Below, in pieces: positions 9,195 through 18,478 of a DNA stretch of 37,026 bases; position 1 is the first letter of the stretch; every line of letters starts with the position of its first letter. Made by a program: the position numbers and the translations under genes. Location: contig NZ_MUXZ01000051.1 in assembly GCF_002015075.1 (NCBI RefSeq), positions 1 to 37,026 on the forward strand, in the 5' to 3' direction. The notes beneath the pieces were generated by a model that saw only the letters and a program-made list of their open reading frames with translations, did not search any database and had not been told where the DNA came from. This stretch comes from Canicola haemoglobinophilus (GTDB lineage Bacteria; Pseudomonadota; Gammaproteobacteria; Enterobacterales; Pasteurellaceae).

Positions 9195-10082
9195 ATGAAA
9201 GTAATCATTCCTGTTGCTGGTTTAGGAACCCGTATGCTACCAGCAACTAAAGCTATTCCAAAAGAAATGTTAACGTTGGTTGATAAGCCATTAATTCAGT
9301 ATGTGGTAAATGAATGTGTCAATGCGGGGATCAAAGAGATTGTATTAGTCACTCATTCTTCTAAGAACGCCATAGAAAATCATTTTGATACTTCTTTTGA
9401 ATTAGAAACAATGTTGGAAAAACGGGTTAAACGTCAATTATTAGAAGAAGTGCGGTCTATTTGTCCGAAGGATGTGACTATTATGCATGTTCGTCAAGGT
9501 AATGCTAAAGGATTGGGGCATGCTGTACTTTGTGGACGTCCGCTTGTTGGTAATGAAGCTTTTGCTGTTGTTTTACCTGATGTATTGCTCGCAGAGTTTA
9601 GTGCTAATCAAAAAACAGAAAATCTGGCAGCCATGCTTAAGCGTTTTAAAGAAACAGGAAATAGCCAGATAATGGTTTCGCCTGTCGCTGATAAAGATAT
9701 TAGCAGTTATGGTATTGTTGATTGTGATGGCATTATTTTAAATGGCGGAGAGAGTACTCAGATTAAAAATATTGTAGAGAAACCTACAATTGAAGAGGCT
9801 CCTTCTAATTTAGCTGTCGTTGGACGTTATGTTTTCTCTGATACAATTTGGGATTTATTAGAAAAAGCACCTATTGGTATTGGTGATGAAATTCAACTGA
9901 CAGATGCTATTGATATGTTAATTGACAAGGAAATTGTTGAAGCATTTCATATGACAGGAAAGACCTTTGATTGCGGAGATAAAATTGGATATATGCAAGC
10001 TTTTGTTGAATATAGCATCCAACATCCTCAATTAGGCGAAAAATTTAAAGGTTATTTAAAAGAACTTGTGAAAGAACTATAA
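9195..10082 (+). CDS. galU: UTP--glucose-1-phosphate uridylyltransferase
   Basis: Makes UDP-glucose from UTP and glucose-1-P for lipooligosaccharide and galactose metabolism. The 295-residue product is full length. It has the nucleotide-binding signature GLGTRMLPATKAIPKEML near residue 9, DKPLIQYVVNEC, and the sugar-binding FDCGDKIGYMQAF segment near 259. AAGGA lies nine bases before the ATG. Its position after the phosphohexomutase gives two consecutive steps of the same pathway. It converges on dam and shares a strong bidirectional terminator with it. Confidence 0.97.
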   Translation: MKVIIPVAGLGTRMLPATKAIPKEMLTLVDKPLIQYVVNECVNAGIKEIVLVTHSSKNAIENHFDTSFELETMLEKRVKRQLLEEVRSICPKDVTIMHVRQGNAKGLGHAVLCGRPLVGNEAFAVVLPDVLLAEFSANQKTENLAAMLKRFKETGNSQIMVSPVADKDISSYGIVDCDGIILNGGESTQIKNIVEKPTIEEAPSNLAVVGRYVFSDTIWDLLEKAPIGIGDEIQLTDAIDMLIDKEIVEAFHMTGKTFDCGDKIGYMQAFVEYSIQHPQLGEKFKGYLKELVKEL

Positions 10083-10110
10083 AAGTAAAAAGTGTTCTTT
10101 ACTAAATTTT

Positions 10111-10157
10111 AATCTGCTCCTCAATAGAAAAAGTATTCTATTGAGGAGCAGATTTTT
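10111..10157. terminator. Bidirectional terminator between galU and dam
   Basis: A 19-bp perfect stem (10111-10129 with 10136-10154) has a 6-nt loop. It is followed by TTTTTT on the plus strand and preceded by AAATTTTAA, so it works for galU. Its right arm contains the last codons and TAG stop (10138-10140) of dam. Confidence 0.9.
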
Positions 10158-11007
10158 TATGGCTAAATACTGCGATGAGTTCGTTTACTTTAATTCTTTT
10201 ATGGGATGATTGGCTGATTGAACGTTGGACTTTTAAGCGTTTAATTTTTGCACCTTTGTAAATTTCCCTAGTAAATTTAGTGTCGTGATTAGATATTAGC
10301 ACTGGGATTTTATGCTCAAGCGCAGTATCTTTTGCCAGTTGAGCTAAATTTTGCTGGTGAGATAAAGAAAATTCATTGCCTGCATAGCTAGTAAAATTTG
10401 AGTTTTGCTTGAGTGGTGCATAAGGCGGATCGCAATAAATCACTGCATTATCATTGAGCATCGAAAAGGCTTGTTGAAAATCAGCACAAATAAAGACCGC
10501 TCTTTGTGCTTTTTGTGCAAAATAACGTAATTCAGCTTCTGGGAAATAATGTGTTTTATAGCTACCAAAAGGAACATTAAATTCTCCCTTAGCATTGTAT
10601 CTACATAATCCATTGAAACCATATCTGTTCAAATATAGAAACAAAACAGCACGTTCAAAAATATTCTTGGATAAATTAAATTCTGTTCTACGGCTATAAT
10701 AATAATCAGCTGTATTAGCTTGAGGATGAAAAAAGATTGGCTTACACGCATCAATATAATGCTGAACATCTTGCTTTACGATATTGAATAAATGGATGAG
10801 ATCTGGATTGATATCTATTAGAACATAGCGCTCAAAATCTGTATTTAAGAATACGGAACCAGCTCCTACGAATGGTTCAATCAAACAAGTTTTATCTTTA
10901 GGTAAAAGTTTATTGATTTCTTCCGTTAAACGAAACTTACCACCTGCCCATTTTAGAAATGGGCGATATTTCACTGGATTAGATGAAGCGGAGATGTCTT
11001 TAGACAT
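10138..11007 (-). CDS. dam: DNA adenine methyltransferase Dam (GATC)
   Basis: Methylates adenine in GATC, marking the parental strand for mismatch repair and timing replication. The 289-residue product has the N-terminal FLKWAGGKFRL motif with the AdoMet-binding pocket (about 18-28), IEPFVGAGSVFLN (motif I, about 43), and the catalytic DPPY motif (CDPPYAPL, about 193). These are in the order of the alpha-group D12 class MTases. It follows aroB after 6 bases on the same strand, as in the aroK-aroB-damX-dam cluster of enterics, but damX is absent. Expression is probably from the aroK-aroB transcript. Confidence 0.95.
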   Translation of the reverse strand: MSKDISASSNPVKYRPFLKWAGGKFRLTEEINKLLPKDKTCLIEPFVGAGSVFLNTDFERYVLIDINPDLIHLFNIVKQDVQHYIDACKPIFFHPQANTADYYYSRRTEFNLSKNIFERAVLFLYLNRYGFNGLCRYNAKGEFNVPFGSYKTHYFPEAELRYFAQKAQRAVFICADFQQAFSMLNDNAVIYCDPPYAPLKQNSNFTSYAGNEFSLSHQQNLAQLAKDTALEHKIPVLISNHDTKFTREIYKGAKIKRLKVQRSISQSSHKRIKVNELIAVFSHKKSAPQ

Positions 11008-11013
11008 GAAAAT

Positions 11014-12102
11014 TTAACTATTTTGTGTACAGGTACGAATTGCATCAAGTACATATTCTTTGTCTGTATCAGTTGCAACATAAGCCTGACCAAGTGATTT
11101 TAGTAAGACAAGGCGCAACTTACCAGCAAGCACTTTTTTATCTCGCATCATGTGCGGCAAATAATCTTCAGCGTTCATTGTATCTGGTGAAATTGTAGGT
11201 AAATTAGCTTGCGCCAACAGTTTTTCTAACCTAGCAACATCATTAAAAGATAAGTCGCCTAATTTTTCAGAAAGTACGGCGGCCATCATCATGCCAGCAG
11301 CGACTGCTTCACCATGCAACCATTTACCGTATCCGAGATGAGTTTCGATAGCATGGCCAAAAGTATGCCCTAAATTTAGTAATGCGCGGTCACCTTGTTC
11401 AGTTTCATCACGTGCTACAACATCTGCTTTTATTTGGCAACAACGAGCGATGCATTGCTGTAAATAAGCTTGTTCTAAAGTTACCAAATGATTGATATTT
11501 TGCTCTAGCCATACAAAAAATTCATGATCTAAGATCGCACCATATTTAATAACTTCAGCTAAACCCGCATTAACTTCTCTCTTTGGTAAGCTGTTTAGCG
11601 TTAGTGTATCAATAATGACCGTGCAAGGTTGATAAAATGCACCAATCATATTTTTACCTAATTTGTGGTTTACGGCTGTTTTACCCCCAACAGAAGAGTC
11701 AACTTGAGCAAGTAATGTGGTTGGAATTTGGATAAAACGTACACCACGCTGATAACTTGCAGCAGCATATCCAGCCACATCACCTATTACACCACCACCT
11801 AATGCAATGAGCGTCGTATCTCGCCCATGATTAGCTTGCAAAAGTGCGGTAAAAATTAAGTCTAAAGATTCTAATGTTTTATATTGCTCACCATCGGGAA
11901 GTTGTACGCTTTCAACTAAACAGCCAATTTTTTCTAAAGTTTCTGTCACAGAAGATAAATAATGTTGTGCAATTGTAGGATTAGTCACGATCATCACTTT
12001 ATCGCCTTTTTTAAGGGGATAAACCTGTGTGTCAGACAATAAACCTTCTCCAATATAGATAGGATAACTACGTTCTTTTAAATCTACATTTACGCACAGC
12101 AT
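11014..12102 (-). CDS. aroB: 3-dehydroquinate synthase
   Basis: Second step of the shikimate pathway, converting DAHP to 3-dehydroquinate with NAD and a divalent metal. The 362-residue product is full length. It shows the NAD-binding GGGVIGDVAGYAAASYQRG (about 102-120), the FIQIPTTLLAQVDSSVGGK stretch with active-site Lys, the metal ligand regions GLAEVIKYG (Glu, about 181-189) and NLGHTFGHAIE (His). It lies 21 bases after aroK and is presumably cotranscribed with it. Confidence 0.97.
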   Translation of the reverse strand: MLCVNVDLKERSYPIYIGEGLLSDTQVYPLKKGDKVMIVTNPTIAQHYLSSVTETLEKIGCLVESVQLPDGEQYKTLESLDLIFTALLQANHGRDTTLIALGGGVIGDVAGYAAASYQRGVRFIQIPTTLLAQVDSSVGGKTAVNHKLGKNMIGAFYQPCTVIIDTLTLNSLPKREVNAGLAEVIKYGAILDHEFFVWLEQNINHLVTLEQAYLQQCIARCCQIKADVVARDETEQGDRALLNLGHTFGHAIETHLGYGKWLHGEAVAAGMMMAAVLSEKLGDLSFNDVARLEKLLAQANLPTISPDTMNAEDYLPHMMRDKKVLAGKLRLVLLKSLGQAYVATDTDKEYVLDAIRTCTQNS

Positions 12103-12123
12103 TTTTATACCTCAAGATGCAAT

Positions 12124-12651
12124 TTAGCTGTTAAGATTATCAATTAAATCAACAATTTGACTTACCATTACTTTAGCGCTTTGATCGTCAGTTGGTAAAA
12201 TAATATCAGCAACTTCTTCATATAAAGGATTACGAACTTTCGCTAAATCTTCTAATACTTGGCGAGGATCTTCCACATTTTGTAGCAAAGGACGTTTTTT
12301 ATCACGTTGTGTACGTTGATATTGTTTCTCAACGGTAGTTTCTAAATAAATAACGATCCCACGGGCTGACAAATAATTACGACTATCTTTTGATACAATT
12401 GCACCACCTCCAGTAGAAAGTACAATACCTTGCTTTTGAGTTAATTCATTAATGATGCGCTCTTCACGTTTACGAAAGCCATCTTCACCTTCAACATCAA
12501 AAATCCAACTAATATCTGCGCCTGCACGTTGTTCAATTTCAGCATCTGTATCAATAAACTCCATGCCTAACATTTGTGCTAACTGACGACCTATTGTACT
12601 TTTGCCTGCCCCCATAGGACCCACTAAAAAAATATTACGTTTTTCTGCCAT
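12124..12651 (-). CDS. aroK: Shikimate kinase I
   Basis: Phosphorylates shikimate at the 3-OH with ATP. The 175-residue product has Walker A GPMGAGKST (residues 11-19), the shikimate-binding DTDAEIEQRAG with Asp, GFRKREE, the GGGAI loop (about 79-83), and the lid RPLL. The order is aroK-aroB-dam on the minus strand. The 182-base gap upstream carries the comE terminator and inverted repeats that may include its promoter. Confidence 0.96.
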   Translation of the reverse strand: MAEKRNIFLVGPMGAGKSTIGRQLAQMLGMEFIDTDAEIEQRAGADISWIFDVEGEDGFRKREERIINELTQKQGIVLSTGGGAIVSKDSRNYLSARGIVIYLETTVEKQYQRTQRDKKRPLLQNVEDPRQVLEDLAKVRNPLYEEVADIILPTDDQSAKVMVSQIVDLIDNLNS

Positions 12652-12691
12652 TTGTAATTCTTCTTCAAAATAAAATTAAAAAATTGATCTT

Positions 12692-12726
12692 ATAAAAAAA
12701 CAAACGACCTAAAATAAAGAGGTCGT
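12692..12726 (-). terminator. Terminator between comE and aroK
   Basis: On the minus strand ACGACCT, 9-nt loop, AGGTCGT, then TTGTTTTTTT. It should end the com transcript and separate it from aroK. Confidence 0.8.
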
Positions 12727-12745
12727 AAAAGATCACCCAAAAATA

Positions 12746-12762
12746 ATTGAGATTATCTCAAT
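12746..12762. promoter_or_regulatory. Near-palindrome in the comE-aroK gap
   Basis: ATTGAGAT, one base, ATCTCAAT. It lies about 100 bases upstream of aroK beside a larger hairpin. It could be an operator, but I do not recognise the regulator. Confidence 0.3.
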
Positions 12763-12802
12763 AAATGCCCCCTTTTTTCAACCTAAAAGGGGCATTTATT
12801 TT
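12763..12802. terminator. Hairpin downstream of comE
   Basis: AAATGCCCC(C)TTTT pairs with AAAAGGGGCATTT (12785-12797) with one bulged C. It is GC-rich for this region and lies between the com and aroK transcripts; together with the 12692-12726 hairpin it makes a double terminator. Confidence 0.55.
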
Positions 12803-12833
12803 GTCATTTCGTTAAGTGCGGTTCATTTTAATA

Positions 12834-13967
12834 CTATTTTAATGGCTTTATAACATCATGATTTTGACCAGCACGAATAATTCTCGGTGTAACAAAAATC
12901 ACTAACTCACGTTTTTGATGTCTTTCACTTTCACGGCTAAAGAGCCTTTTCAAAACAGGAATATCTCCTAGCAAGGGAACTTTATCAACGCCTTTCGTGA
13001 TTGTATCGTGAAACACACCACCTAATACGATAGTTTCACCATCTTGAGCGAAAACTTGAGTATTAATCTCTTGTTTATCAATGGATACCATTTCATTCTG
13101 TCCATAGGTAATTCGACTTCCAGGGGAATTCTGGCTTACCACTAAATCTAATAAGATACTATTTCCTTTTGAAATATGTGGCGTTACTTCCAATCCCAAA
13201 ACTGCCTCTCTAAACTCTACTGATTGCTCATCAAATTTTTTACCTGTAATCACATAAGGAATTTCAGTTCCCTGTTTAATGCTGGCACTTTTCTTGTTTG
13301 TGGTAAGTAAACGTGGGCTAGCAATAATTTCTACATTATTTTCTCTCTCAAGTGCGGTTAGTTCTAGGTCTAAAAGTCGATCGTTAATTTTGGCAATTTG
13401 TAAGGCAATCGAACCTGCAGGCATGGATGCAGTTGCAAAATTGACGTTAAGTTGTTCAGCTAAATTCTGAAAACCATTTGCCGCTAAACTTCCAGAGATG
13501 TGATGGGCTGTATTTGTAGGCTCAAAAATTCCCCAACGAACACCTAATTCTTTTAAATTTTCATCCGAAATTGTCACAATTCTTGCTTCGATAGCGATTT
13601 GCTCAATGGGTTGATCCATTTCTTTAATTAATTTTTTTAAAGCTTCGATTGATTTAGGCTCATCTTGAATTAAAAGCAAGTTACTTCGTTCATCAAAACT
13701 GATTGTCCCGTTTGGCGACAGTAATGAGCCTTGCCCTGAGGTTAAAGACTTCATCACATCAGCGGCTTTGGCGTAGTGTAATTTGATTGATGCCGTGATT
13801 AAATTTGATTTTTTTGTAGAGCTAGGAAAAGTTTCCTCTTCTATCACTGGCATATCTATATCCTCTGTGATTTCCCTTTGCCCTTTGTCAAAAGGATCTC
13901 GAGCAGATAATTCGGTATTTATTGCTGTAAAGAATAAGAAGAAATATAAAATATTTTTAGCTAGCAT
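12834..13967 (-). CDS. comE: Shortened competence secretin ComE, apparently a ComD-ComE fusion
   Basis: ComE is the PilQ-type outer membrane secretin through which type IV pili and incoming DNA pass. I use the ATG at 13967 (GGGA upstream) rather than the TTG at 13979, giving 377 residues. Residues 1-22 look like a signal peptide ending ELSA, followed by RDPFDKGQ, a sequence typical of the PilP-like ComD. From about residue 57 the protein is a secretin N1 domain (LHYAKAADVMKSL, RSNLLLIQDEP) and then the secretin pore domain with VEIIASPRLLTTN and VFHDTITKGVDKVPLLGDIP. The N0/STN domain expected before N1 is missing, and no separate comD exists between comC and this gene. From memory, ComE of H. 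influenzae Rd is about 445 residues and has that domain. Confidence 0.85.
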   Translation of the reverse strand: MLAKNILYFFLFFTAINTELSARDPFDKGQREITEDIDMPVIEEETFPSSTKKSNLITASIKLHYAKAADVMKSLTSGQGSLLSPNGTISFDERSNLLLIQDEPKSIEALKKLIKEMDQPIEQIAIEARIVTISDENLKELGVRWGIFEPTNTAHHISGSLAANGFQNLAEQLNVNFATASMPAGSIALQIAKINDRLLDLELTALERENNVEIIASPRLLTTNKKSASIKQGTEIPYVITGKKFDEQSVEFREAVLGLEVTPHISKGNSILLDLVVSQNSPGSRITYGQNEMVSIDKQEINTQVFAQDGETIVLGGVFHDTITKGVDKVPLLGDIPVLKRLFSRESERHQKRELVIFVTPRIIRAGQNHDVIKPLK

Positions 13968-13982
13968 AGGCGTTCCCAATAA

Positions 13983-14480
13983 TTAAAGTTGTAAAGATAT
14001 ATCAGCGTCAATGGAAAAATCCTCACTTTCACTTTGAGTAATTTGCAAAGAAATTACACTAAGCGGAACTTGCGGTAAAAGAGCGGTTAAAAATTGCGAT
14101 AAATCGGCAAAATATCCTTTAACTTGGAAAGTCAAAATAGGTTGATTTCCTATTTGCCAATGCGATTGTTCAAAAAATAATTTCCCATTATTCAATTGTT
14201 GTAACTTCTGATTGATTTGAGAAAGAGGATCACTAAAAGCAATATTATTTTGTTGATAACGTTGATTTAAGCTCATCAATATTTGTTTTTGATGTGAAAG
14301 TTGGCTGTTTTTTTCATCCATTTCAATTTGTAATTGAGATACTAATTCCTGTTGTTGAAAATAGCTTAATAAAGGATAGAAAGCGCTAGTGAAGCCAATT
14401 AAGAAGAACACTAATGCTTGCTTTAATGAGGATAATTTTACCCATTTCACAAATATATTCTCAGAATGATGTAAAGACAT
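13983..14480 (-). CDS. comC: Competence protein ComC (PilO-like)
   Basis: Third gene of the comABCDE type IV pilus/DNA uptake operon. The 165-residue product has one membrane segment (about 20-41), a coiled-coil stretch rich in Q, E, L and S (about 45-80), and a C-terminal beta-rich ferredoxin-like part, the PilO layout. PilO-type proteins pair with PilN (ComB) in the inner membrane alignment complex. The assignment rests on operon position and architecture, since sequence conservation is weak. It starts 3 bases after comB ends. Confidence 0.75.
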   Translation of the reverse strand: MSLHHSENIFVKWVKLSSLKQALVFFLIGFTSAFYPLLSYFQQQELVSQLQIEMDEKNSQLSHQKQILMSLNQRYQQNNIAFSDPLSQINQKLQQLNNGKLFFEQSHWQIGNQPILTFQVKGYFADLSQFLTALLPQVPLSVISLQITQSESEDFSIDADISLQL

Positions 14481-14483
14481 AAT

Positions 14484-15023
14484 TTATTCCTTTAACTTAT
14501 TTAAACTCAATTCAAGCGCAAAAATAACCGCTCTTTTTTTATCAATCTGCTGTTCTTTAAAGGTAAGTAGTTTTACATTGGAAAATAATTTTTGCTGTTT
14601 TAAGAATTGTTGCAATTGTTCAAATTCATGATGTTGCTCGGTTTCTCCTTGTAGAATTAGCTTGTCAAAATCTAAGGAGAGATCCTTTAGTTCTCCATGT
14701 CGTAAGGGAAGTTGAGAAACTACGGTTAATATGGATAAAAATTGTTCCGTTGGTATTTTCTTTAAGGTTTGTAATTCCGCACTATAATTTTTTTGTAATG
14801 CACTTGTTTGTTGCTTTACTTCTACAAGTTGATGATCAATTTGTTGTATTTGTTCTCTTTTGTGAGCTATTTCGCTTTCAATTTGTTGAGTCAAAAATAG
14901 TATAAAAGCAATGCTGCCTATGCAAAACGTTAGGCTAAGAATGGCTTTATAGATAAAGGATTTTATTTGTTGTTGATAGATTTCTTGTCGCCAAGGTAAC
15001 AAATTAATCGCAAGATGACGCAT
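14484..15023 (-). CDS. comB: Competence protein ComB (PilN-like)
   Basis: Second gene of the com operon. The 179-residue product begins with the PilN hallmark INLLPWRQEIY, whose short cytoplasmic peptide binds the PilM-like ComA. It then has one membrane segment (about 27-46), a coiled coil (about 50-90), and a periplasmic domain. The ATG directly abuts the comA stop, which suggests translational coupling. It acts in pilus assembly and DNA uptake at the inner membrane. Confidence 0.82.
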   Translation of the reverse strand: MRHLAINLLPWRQEIYQQQIKSFIYKAILSLTFCIGSIAFILFLTQQIESEIAHKREQIQQIDHQLVEVKQQTSALQKNYSAELQTLKKIPTEQFLSILTVVSQLPLRHGELKDLSLDFDKLILQGETEQHHEFEQLQQFLKQQKLFSNVKLLTFKEQQIDKKRAVIFALELSLNKLKE

Positions 15024-15812
15024 TTATTGCTCCTTTACTTCTGTTCCTTGGTTATCACACTCTCCCCAAAGTGCATTTCCCAAAGCGATAAAAGGTAGTT
15101 CGGTTTTAATGATATTCCATTCATTATTTGTATATTGTGTGTTATTGCCTTCACAATAACAGTAAACCTGTTGCGGTTGGCAATTAAATCGGTGGCAGAA
15201 TTGTTGATAAAGTGCGGTAAGATTTTTATCTGTTTTTTGTAAAATGAGCGTTTGTTGTCCATTTTCCTGTATTGCGATACTGCCGTTACTATCTTGATAT
15301 AAATATAATGTTTCCATTTTTTCCTGTTTATTGTGGAAATAGCGGAATGCTCGTAGAAGGCTGTTCGTTAAACAATCTAAGATCGTAATTTTGAGAGGGG
15401 AAAATTGGGTAACATAGTCTTTAGCCATTTGCTGTTTAACAACATAAATGCTTAGCTTAGAGCCTTGTGCAGACTCACTATATTGATAGTCATACCAAAT
15501 GTCATCAAACTCTGTTGGTAATTCATTTTCGATAATTAAATGACATTGTTGTTGACACTCTTGCTCATTTAGTTTTTGTGTTAATGCGATTGTTTTGCTC
15601 CATACATATTGATTGGGTAAACAGGTAATCCATTTATGCATACCACTTTTTGATGATTGCTGTGGTAAGTCTGATTGGTTAAAAGGAATATTGGTATTTT
15701 TAATGGTAAAGTGCGGTTGTTTTTGCTCATCGAACCAAAGAAATTGCCATTTTTCACCTTGGCGGTAAGTGCCTATTTGTAAGGTCGTTTTTACTTTTCG
15801 GCGTAATCCCAT
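15024..15812 (-). CDS. comA: Competence protein ComA (PilM/HofM-like)
   Basis: First gene of the com operon, a cytoplasmic actin-like protein that docks on the N-terminus of PilN-like ComB. The 262 residues lack clear catalytic motifs. The identification is from length (about 265 in H. influenzae), position divergent from ponA, and the HofM-type features: WITCLPNQYVWSKTIAL and the region LTNSLLRAFRYF. Expression in relatives depends on CRP and Sxy at a TGCGA-N6-TCGCA site. I could not find a convincing one in the 124-base comA/ponA gap. Confidence 0.82.
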   Translation of the reverse strand: MGLRRKVKTTLQIGTYRQGEKWQFLWFDEQKQPHFTIKNTNIPFNQSDLPQQSSKSGMHKWITCLPNQYVWSKTIALTQKLNEQECQQQCHLIIENELPTEFDDIWYDYQYSESAQGSKLSIYVVKQQMAKDYVTQFSPLKITILDCLTNSLLRAFRYFHNKQEKMETLYLYQDSNGSIAIQENGQQTLILQKTDKNLTALYQQFCHRFNCQPQQVYCYCEGNNTQYTNNEWNIIKTELPFIALGNALWGECDNQGTEVKEQ

Positions 15813-15936
15813 TTTGTACTCTCTTTAATAAAATTTACATTTTAAAACTTAGCTTTATTGGCCAAATCCTTTATACTTATGGCACTGATTATCGAGAGAT
15901 TTTTTTCAAAAACATTAAATAAGAGAGAATTTTACG

Positions 15937-18474
15937 ATGAGGATCGCAAAATTAATATTTAGTACCTTACTAACCTTAATTATTTTAGGTTGTGTTGTCG
16001 TAGGTATTTTTTATATTCAGATCAAAAAAGATCTACCTGGTGTCGATGGCTTAAAAACCGTTGAGTTACAGCAACCAATGCAAATTTATACTGCGGATGG
16101 AAAATTAATTGGTGAAGTGGGGGAGCAACGCCGTATTCCCGTTAAATTGAAAGATATTCCGCCAAAATTAATTGAGGCAGTATTAGCCACAGAAGATAGT
16201 CGTTTTTATGAGCATCATGGGATTGACCCTATTGGTATTGCTCGTGCAGTAAGTGTGGCAATTAGTAAAGGCGGTGCATCTCAAGGCGCAAGTACGATCA
16301 CTCAACAATTGGCACGTAACTTTTTCTTAACGCCCGAAAAAAATCTGATGCGTAAAATTAAAGAGGTGATTTTAGCCATTGAAATTGAGAATACCTTAAC
16401 AAAAGATGAGATTTTAGAGCTTTATTTAAACAAAATTTATTTGGGATATAGAGCTTATGGGGTTGCGGCTGCGGCAAAAACTTATTTTGGCAAAGAGTTA
16501 TCTCAATTAACCTTGTCTGAAATGGCGGTTATTGCGGGCTTACCTAAAGCGCCTTCAACGATGAACCCAATTAGTTCATTAAAACGAGCACAAGATAGGC
16601 GCAATGTGGTTTTAGGGCGTATGCTTGAAATGAATTATATTTCAAAAGATGAATATGATTTGACCATAAAAGAGCCAATTGTTGCTTCTTATCATGGTGC
16701 TCAACTAGAGTTTCGCGCAGATTATGTGAGTGAAATGGTACGTCAAGAAATGGTAAAACGTTTTGGCGAGGAACAGGCTTATACCAAAGGTTACAAAGTA
16801 TTCACAACTATTTTATCTAAAGATCAAGAACAAGCGCAAAAAGCGTTGCGTGATAACCTGATTGCTTATGATATGCGCCATGGTTATCGTGGAGCAACGC
16901 TGTTATGGAAGAAAAATGAAAAAGCTTGGGAAAATGATGTGATTATTGACCATCTAAAATCTTTACCAAACTCTCATCCATTTATTCCAGCAGCTGTTTT
17001 ATCTGTAAGTAAAACGGGGGCTAACTTGTTGTTAGCAAATGGCGACAAGATTGCTTTATCGCATAATGCAATGCGCTGGGCGGGTAAAAAGACACCTAAA
17101 GCGGGCGATCAAATTTGGATAAGACAGCGTAATAATGAATGGGTGTTAGGGCAAATACCAGAAGTTAATTCGGCTTTAGTGTCTCTTAACAGTGATAATG
17201 GTGCTATTGAAGCCTTGGTTGGTGGTTTTAGCTTTGAGCAAAGTAAATTTAATCGAGCGACACAATCTTTGGTGCAAGTGGGTTCATCGATTAAGCCTTT
17301 CATTTATGCGGCGGCATTGGAGAAAGGGCTCACTTTATCTAGCGTTTTACTGGATTCAGAAATTGTTATTCAAAAGCCCGGACAGAAGCCTTGGACGCCA
17401 AAAAACTCGCCAAATCGTTATGATGGACCAACTCGCTTGCGTGTAGGTCTGGGCTTATCAAAAAATATGATTGCTATTCGTGCTATCCAAATGGCTGGTG
17501 TAGATTTTAGTGCGGAGTTTTTACAACGCTTTGGTTTTAAACCAGAGAATATTTTTGCGAGTGAGGCATTGGCTTTAGGGGCAGCATCTTTTACCCCATT
17601 AGAAATGGCAAGAGCCTATGCAGTATTTGATAATGGCGGGTTTTTAGTTGATCCATATTTAATTGAAAAAATTCAAGATAATGCAGGTAATGACTTGTTT
17701 ATCGCTAACCCGAAAATCGCTTGTATTACTTGCCATAATATTCCCGTCATTTATGGTGAAACGGAGAAATTAGACGGTTTTAAAGAAAATACATCTATTT
17801 CAGATAATGCGAATGCCTTAGATATAGGGCTTGAAGAGGAATCTGAAATAGCTGATGTGCCAGAGCTAAATGCTAATAACCAAAAATTAGATGAAAGTGC
17901 GGTCGATTTTATGGCGGAGGCAAAAACTGAAAACTCAACGGAGCAATATGCACCTCGAGTGATCAGTGGTGAGTTGGCTTTCCTTATTCGTAGTGCCTTA
18001 ACCAGCGCAGTATTTGGTGAGCAAGGACTGGATTGGAGAGGCACTAGTTGGCGTATGGCGAGTCAATTTAAACGTCGAGATATTGGAGGGAAAACAGGGA
18101 CCACCAACAACTCTAAAGTCGCTTGGTATGCTGGATTTGGTGCGAATTTAACTACAGCAGTATATGTTGGGTTTGATGATAATAAACGAAATTTAGGTCG
18201 TGGAGAAACAGGGGCAGCAACAGCTATGCCAGCATGGATTTCTTATATGAAATTTAGTTTAAATGACATTCCCGAAAGAAAGCTAGCTTTGCCACCTAAT
18301 ATCTTGGAAAAAAGTATTGATGTGAGATCTGGCTTATTAGCAACTGAAGGAGGAAGATCAGAATACTTTATTAAAGGTACAGAGCCTAAAAGAGCATTTG
18401 TTCCACAAGACCGTGGTTTCTATCTTCCAAACGAAACAGATAAACCAAATTCTGAACAAGAAGAAATTTTCTAA
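15937..18474 (+). CDS. ponA: Penicillin-binding protein 1A
   Basis: Bifunctional class A PBP that polymerises and cross-links peptidoglycan. The 845-residue product has a membrane anchor (about 5-28). Its glycosyltransferase domain carries EDSRFYEHHGIDP (catalytic Glu near 87), GASTITQQLARN and a KEVILAIEIE segment. Its transpeptidase domain carries the active-site SSIK (GSSIKPFIYAAALEKG, about 449), SKN (about 508) and KTGTTNN (about 720). The insert between SKN and KTG is rich in acidic residues. The order ponA divergent from the com genes equals mrcA-hofM in E. coli. Confidence 0.97.
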   Translation: MRIAKLIFSTLLTLIILGCVVVGIFYIQIKKDLPGVDGLKTVELQQPMQIYTADGKLIGEVGEQRRIPVKLKDIPPKLIEAVLATEDSRFYEHHGIDPIGIARAVSVAISKGGASQGASTITQQLARNFFLTPEKNLMRKIKEVILAIEIENTLTKDEILELYLNKIYLGYRAYGVAAAAKTYFGKELSQLTLSEMAVIAGLPKAPSTMNPISSLKRAQDRRNVVLGRMLEMNYISKDEYDLTIKEPIVASYHGAQLEFRADYVSEMVRQEMVKRFGEEQAYTKGYKVFTTILSKDQEQAQKALRDNLIAYDMRHGYRGATLLWKKNEKAWENDVIIDHLKSLPNSHPFIPAAVLSVSKTGANLLLANGDKIALSHNAMRWAGKKTPKAGDQIWIRQRNNEWVLGQIPEVNSALVSLNSDNGAIEALVGGFSFEQSKFNRATQSLVQVGSSIKPFIYAAALEKGLTLSSVLLDSEIVIQKPGQKPWTPKNSPNRYDGPTRLRVGLGLSKNMIAIRAIQMAGVDFSAEFLQRFGFKPENIFASEALALGAASFTPLEMARAYAVFDNGGFLVDPYLIEKIQDNAGNDLFIANPKIACITCHNIPVIYGETEKLDGFKENTSISDNANALDIGLEEESEIADVPELNANNQKLDESAVDFMAEAKTENSTEQYAPRVISGELAFLIRSALTSAVFGEQGLDWRGTSWRMASQFKRRDIGGKTGTTNNSKVAWYAGFGANLTTAVYVGFDDNKRNLGRGETGAATAMPAWISYMKFSLNDIPERKLALPPNILEKSIDVRSGLLATEGGRSEYFIKGTEPKRAFVPQDRGFYLPNETDKPNSEQEEIF

Positions 18475-18478
18475 AACC

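Noticed and set aside
15813..15936. Possible competence-type CRP-S site (TGCGA-N6-TCGCA) before comA
   Set aside because: ATTATCGAGAG near 15,890 looks similar at first but the half-site spacing is wrong; no acceptable match was found.
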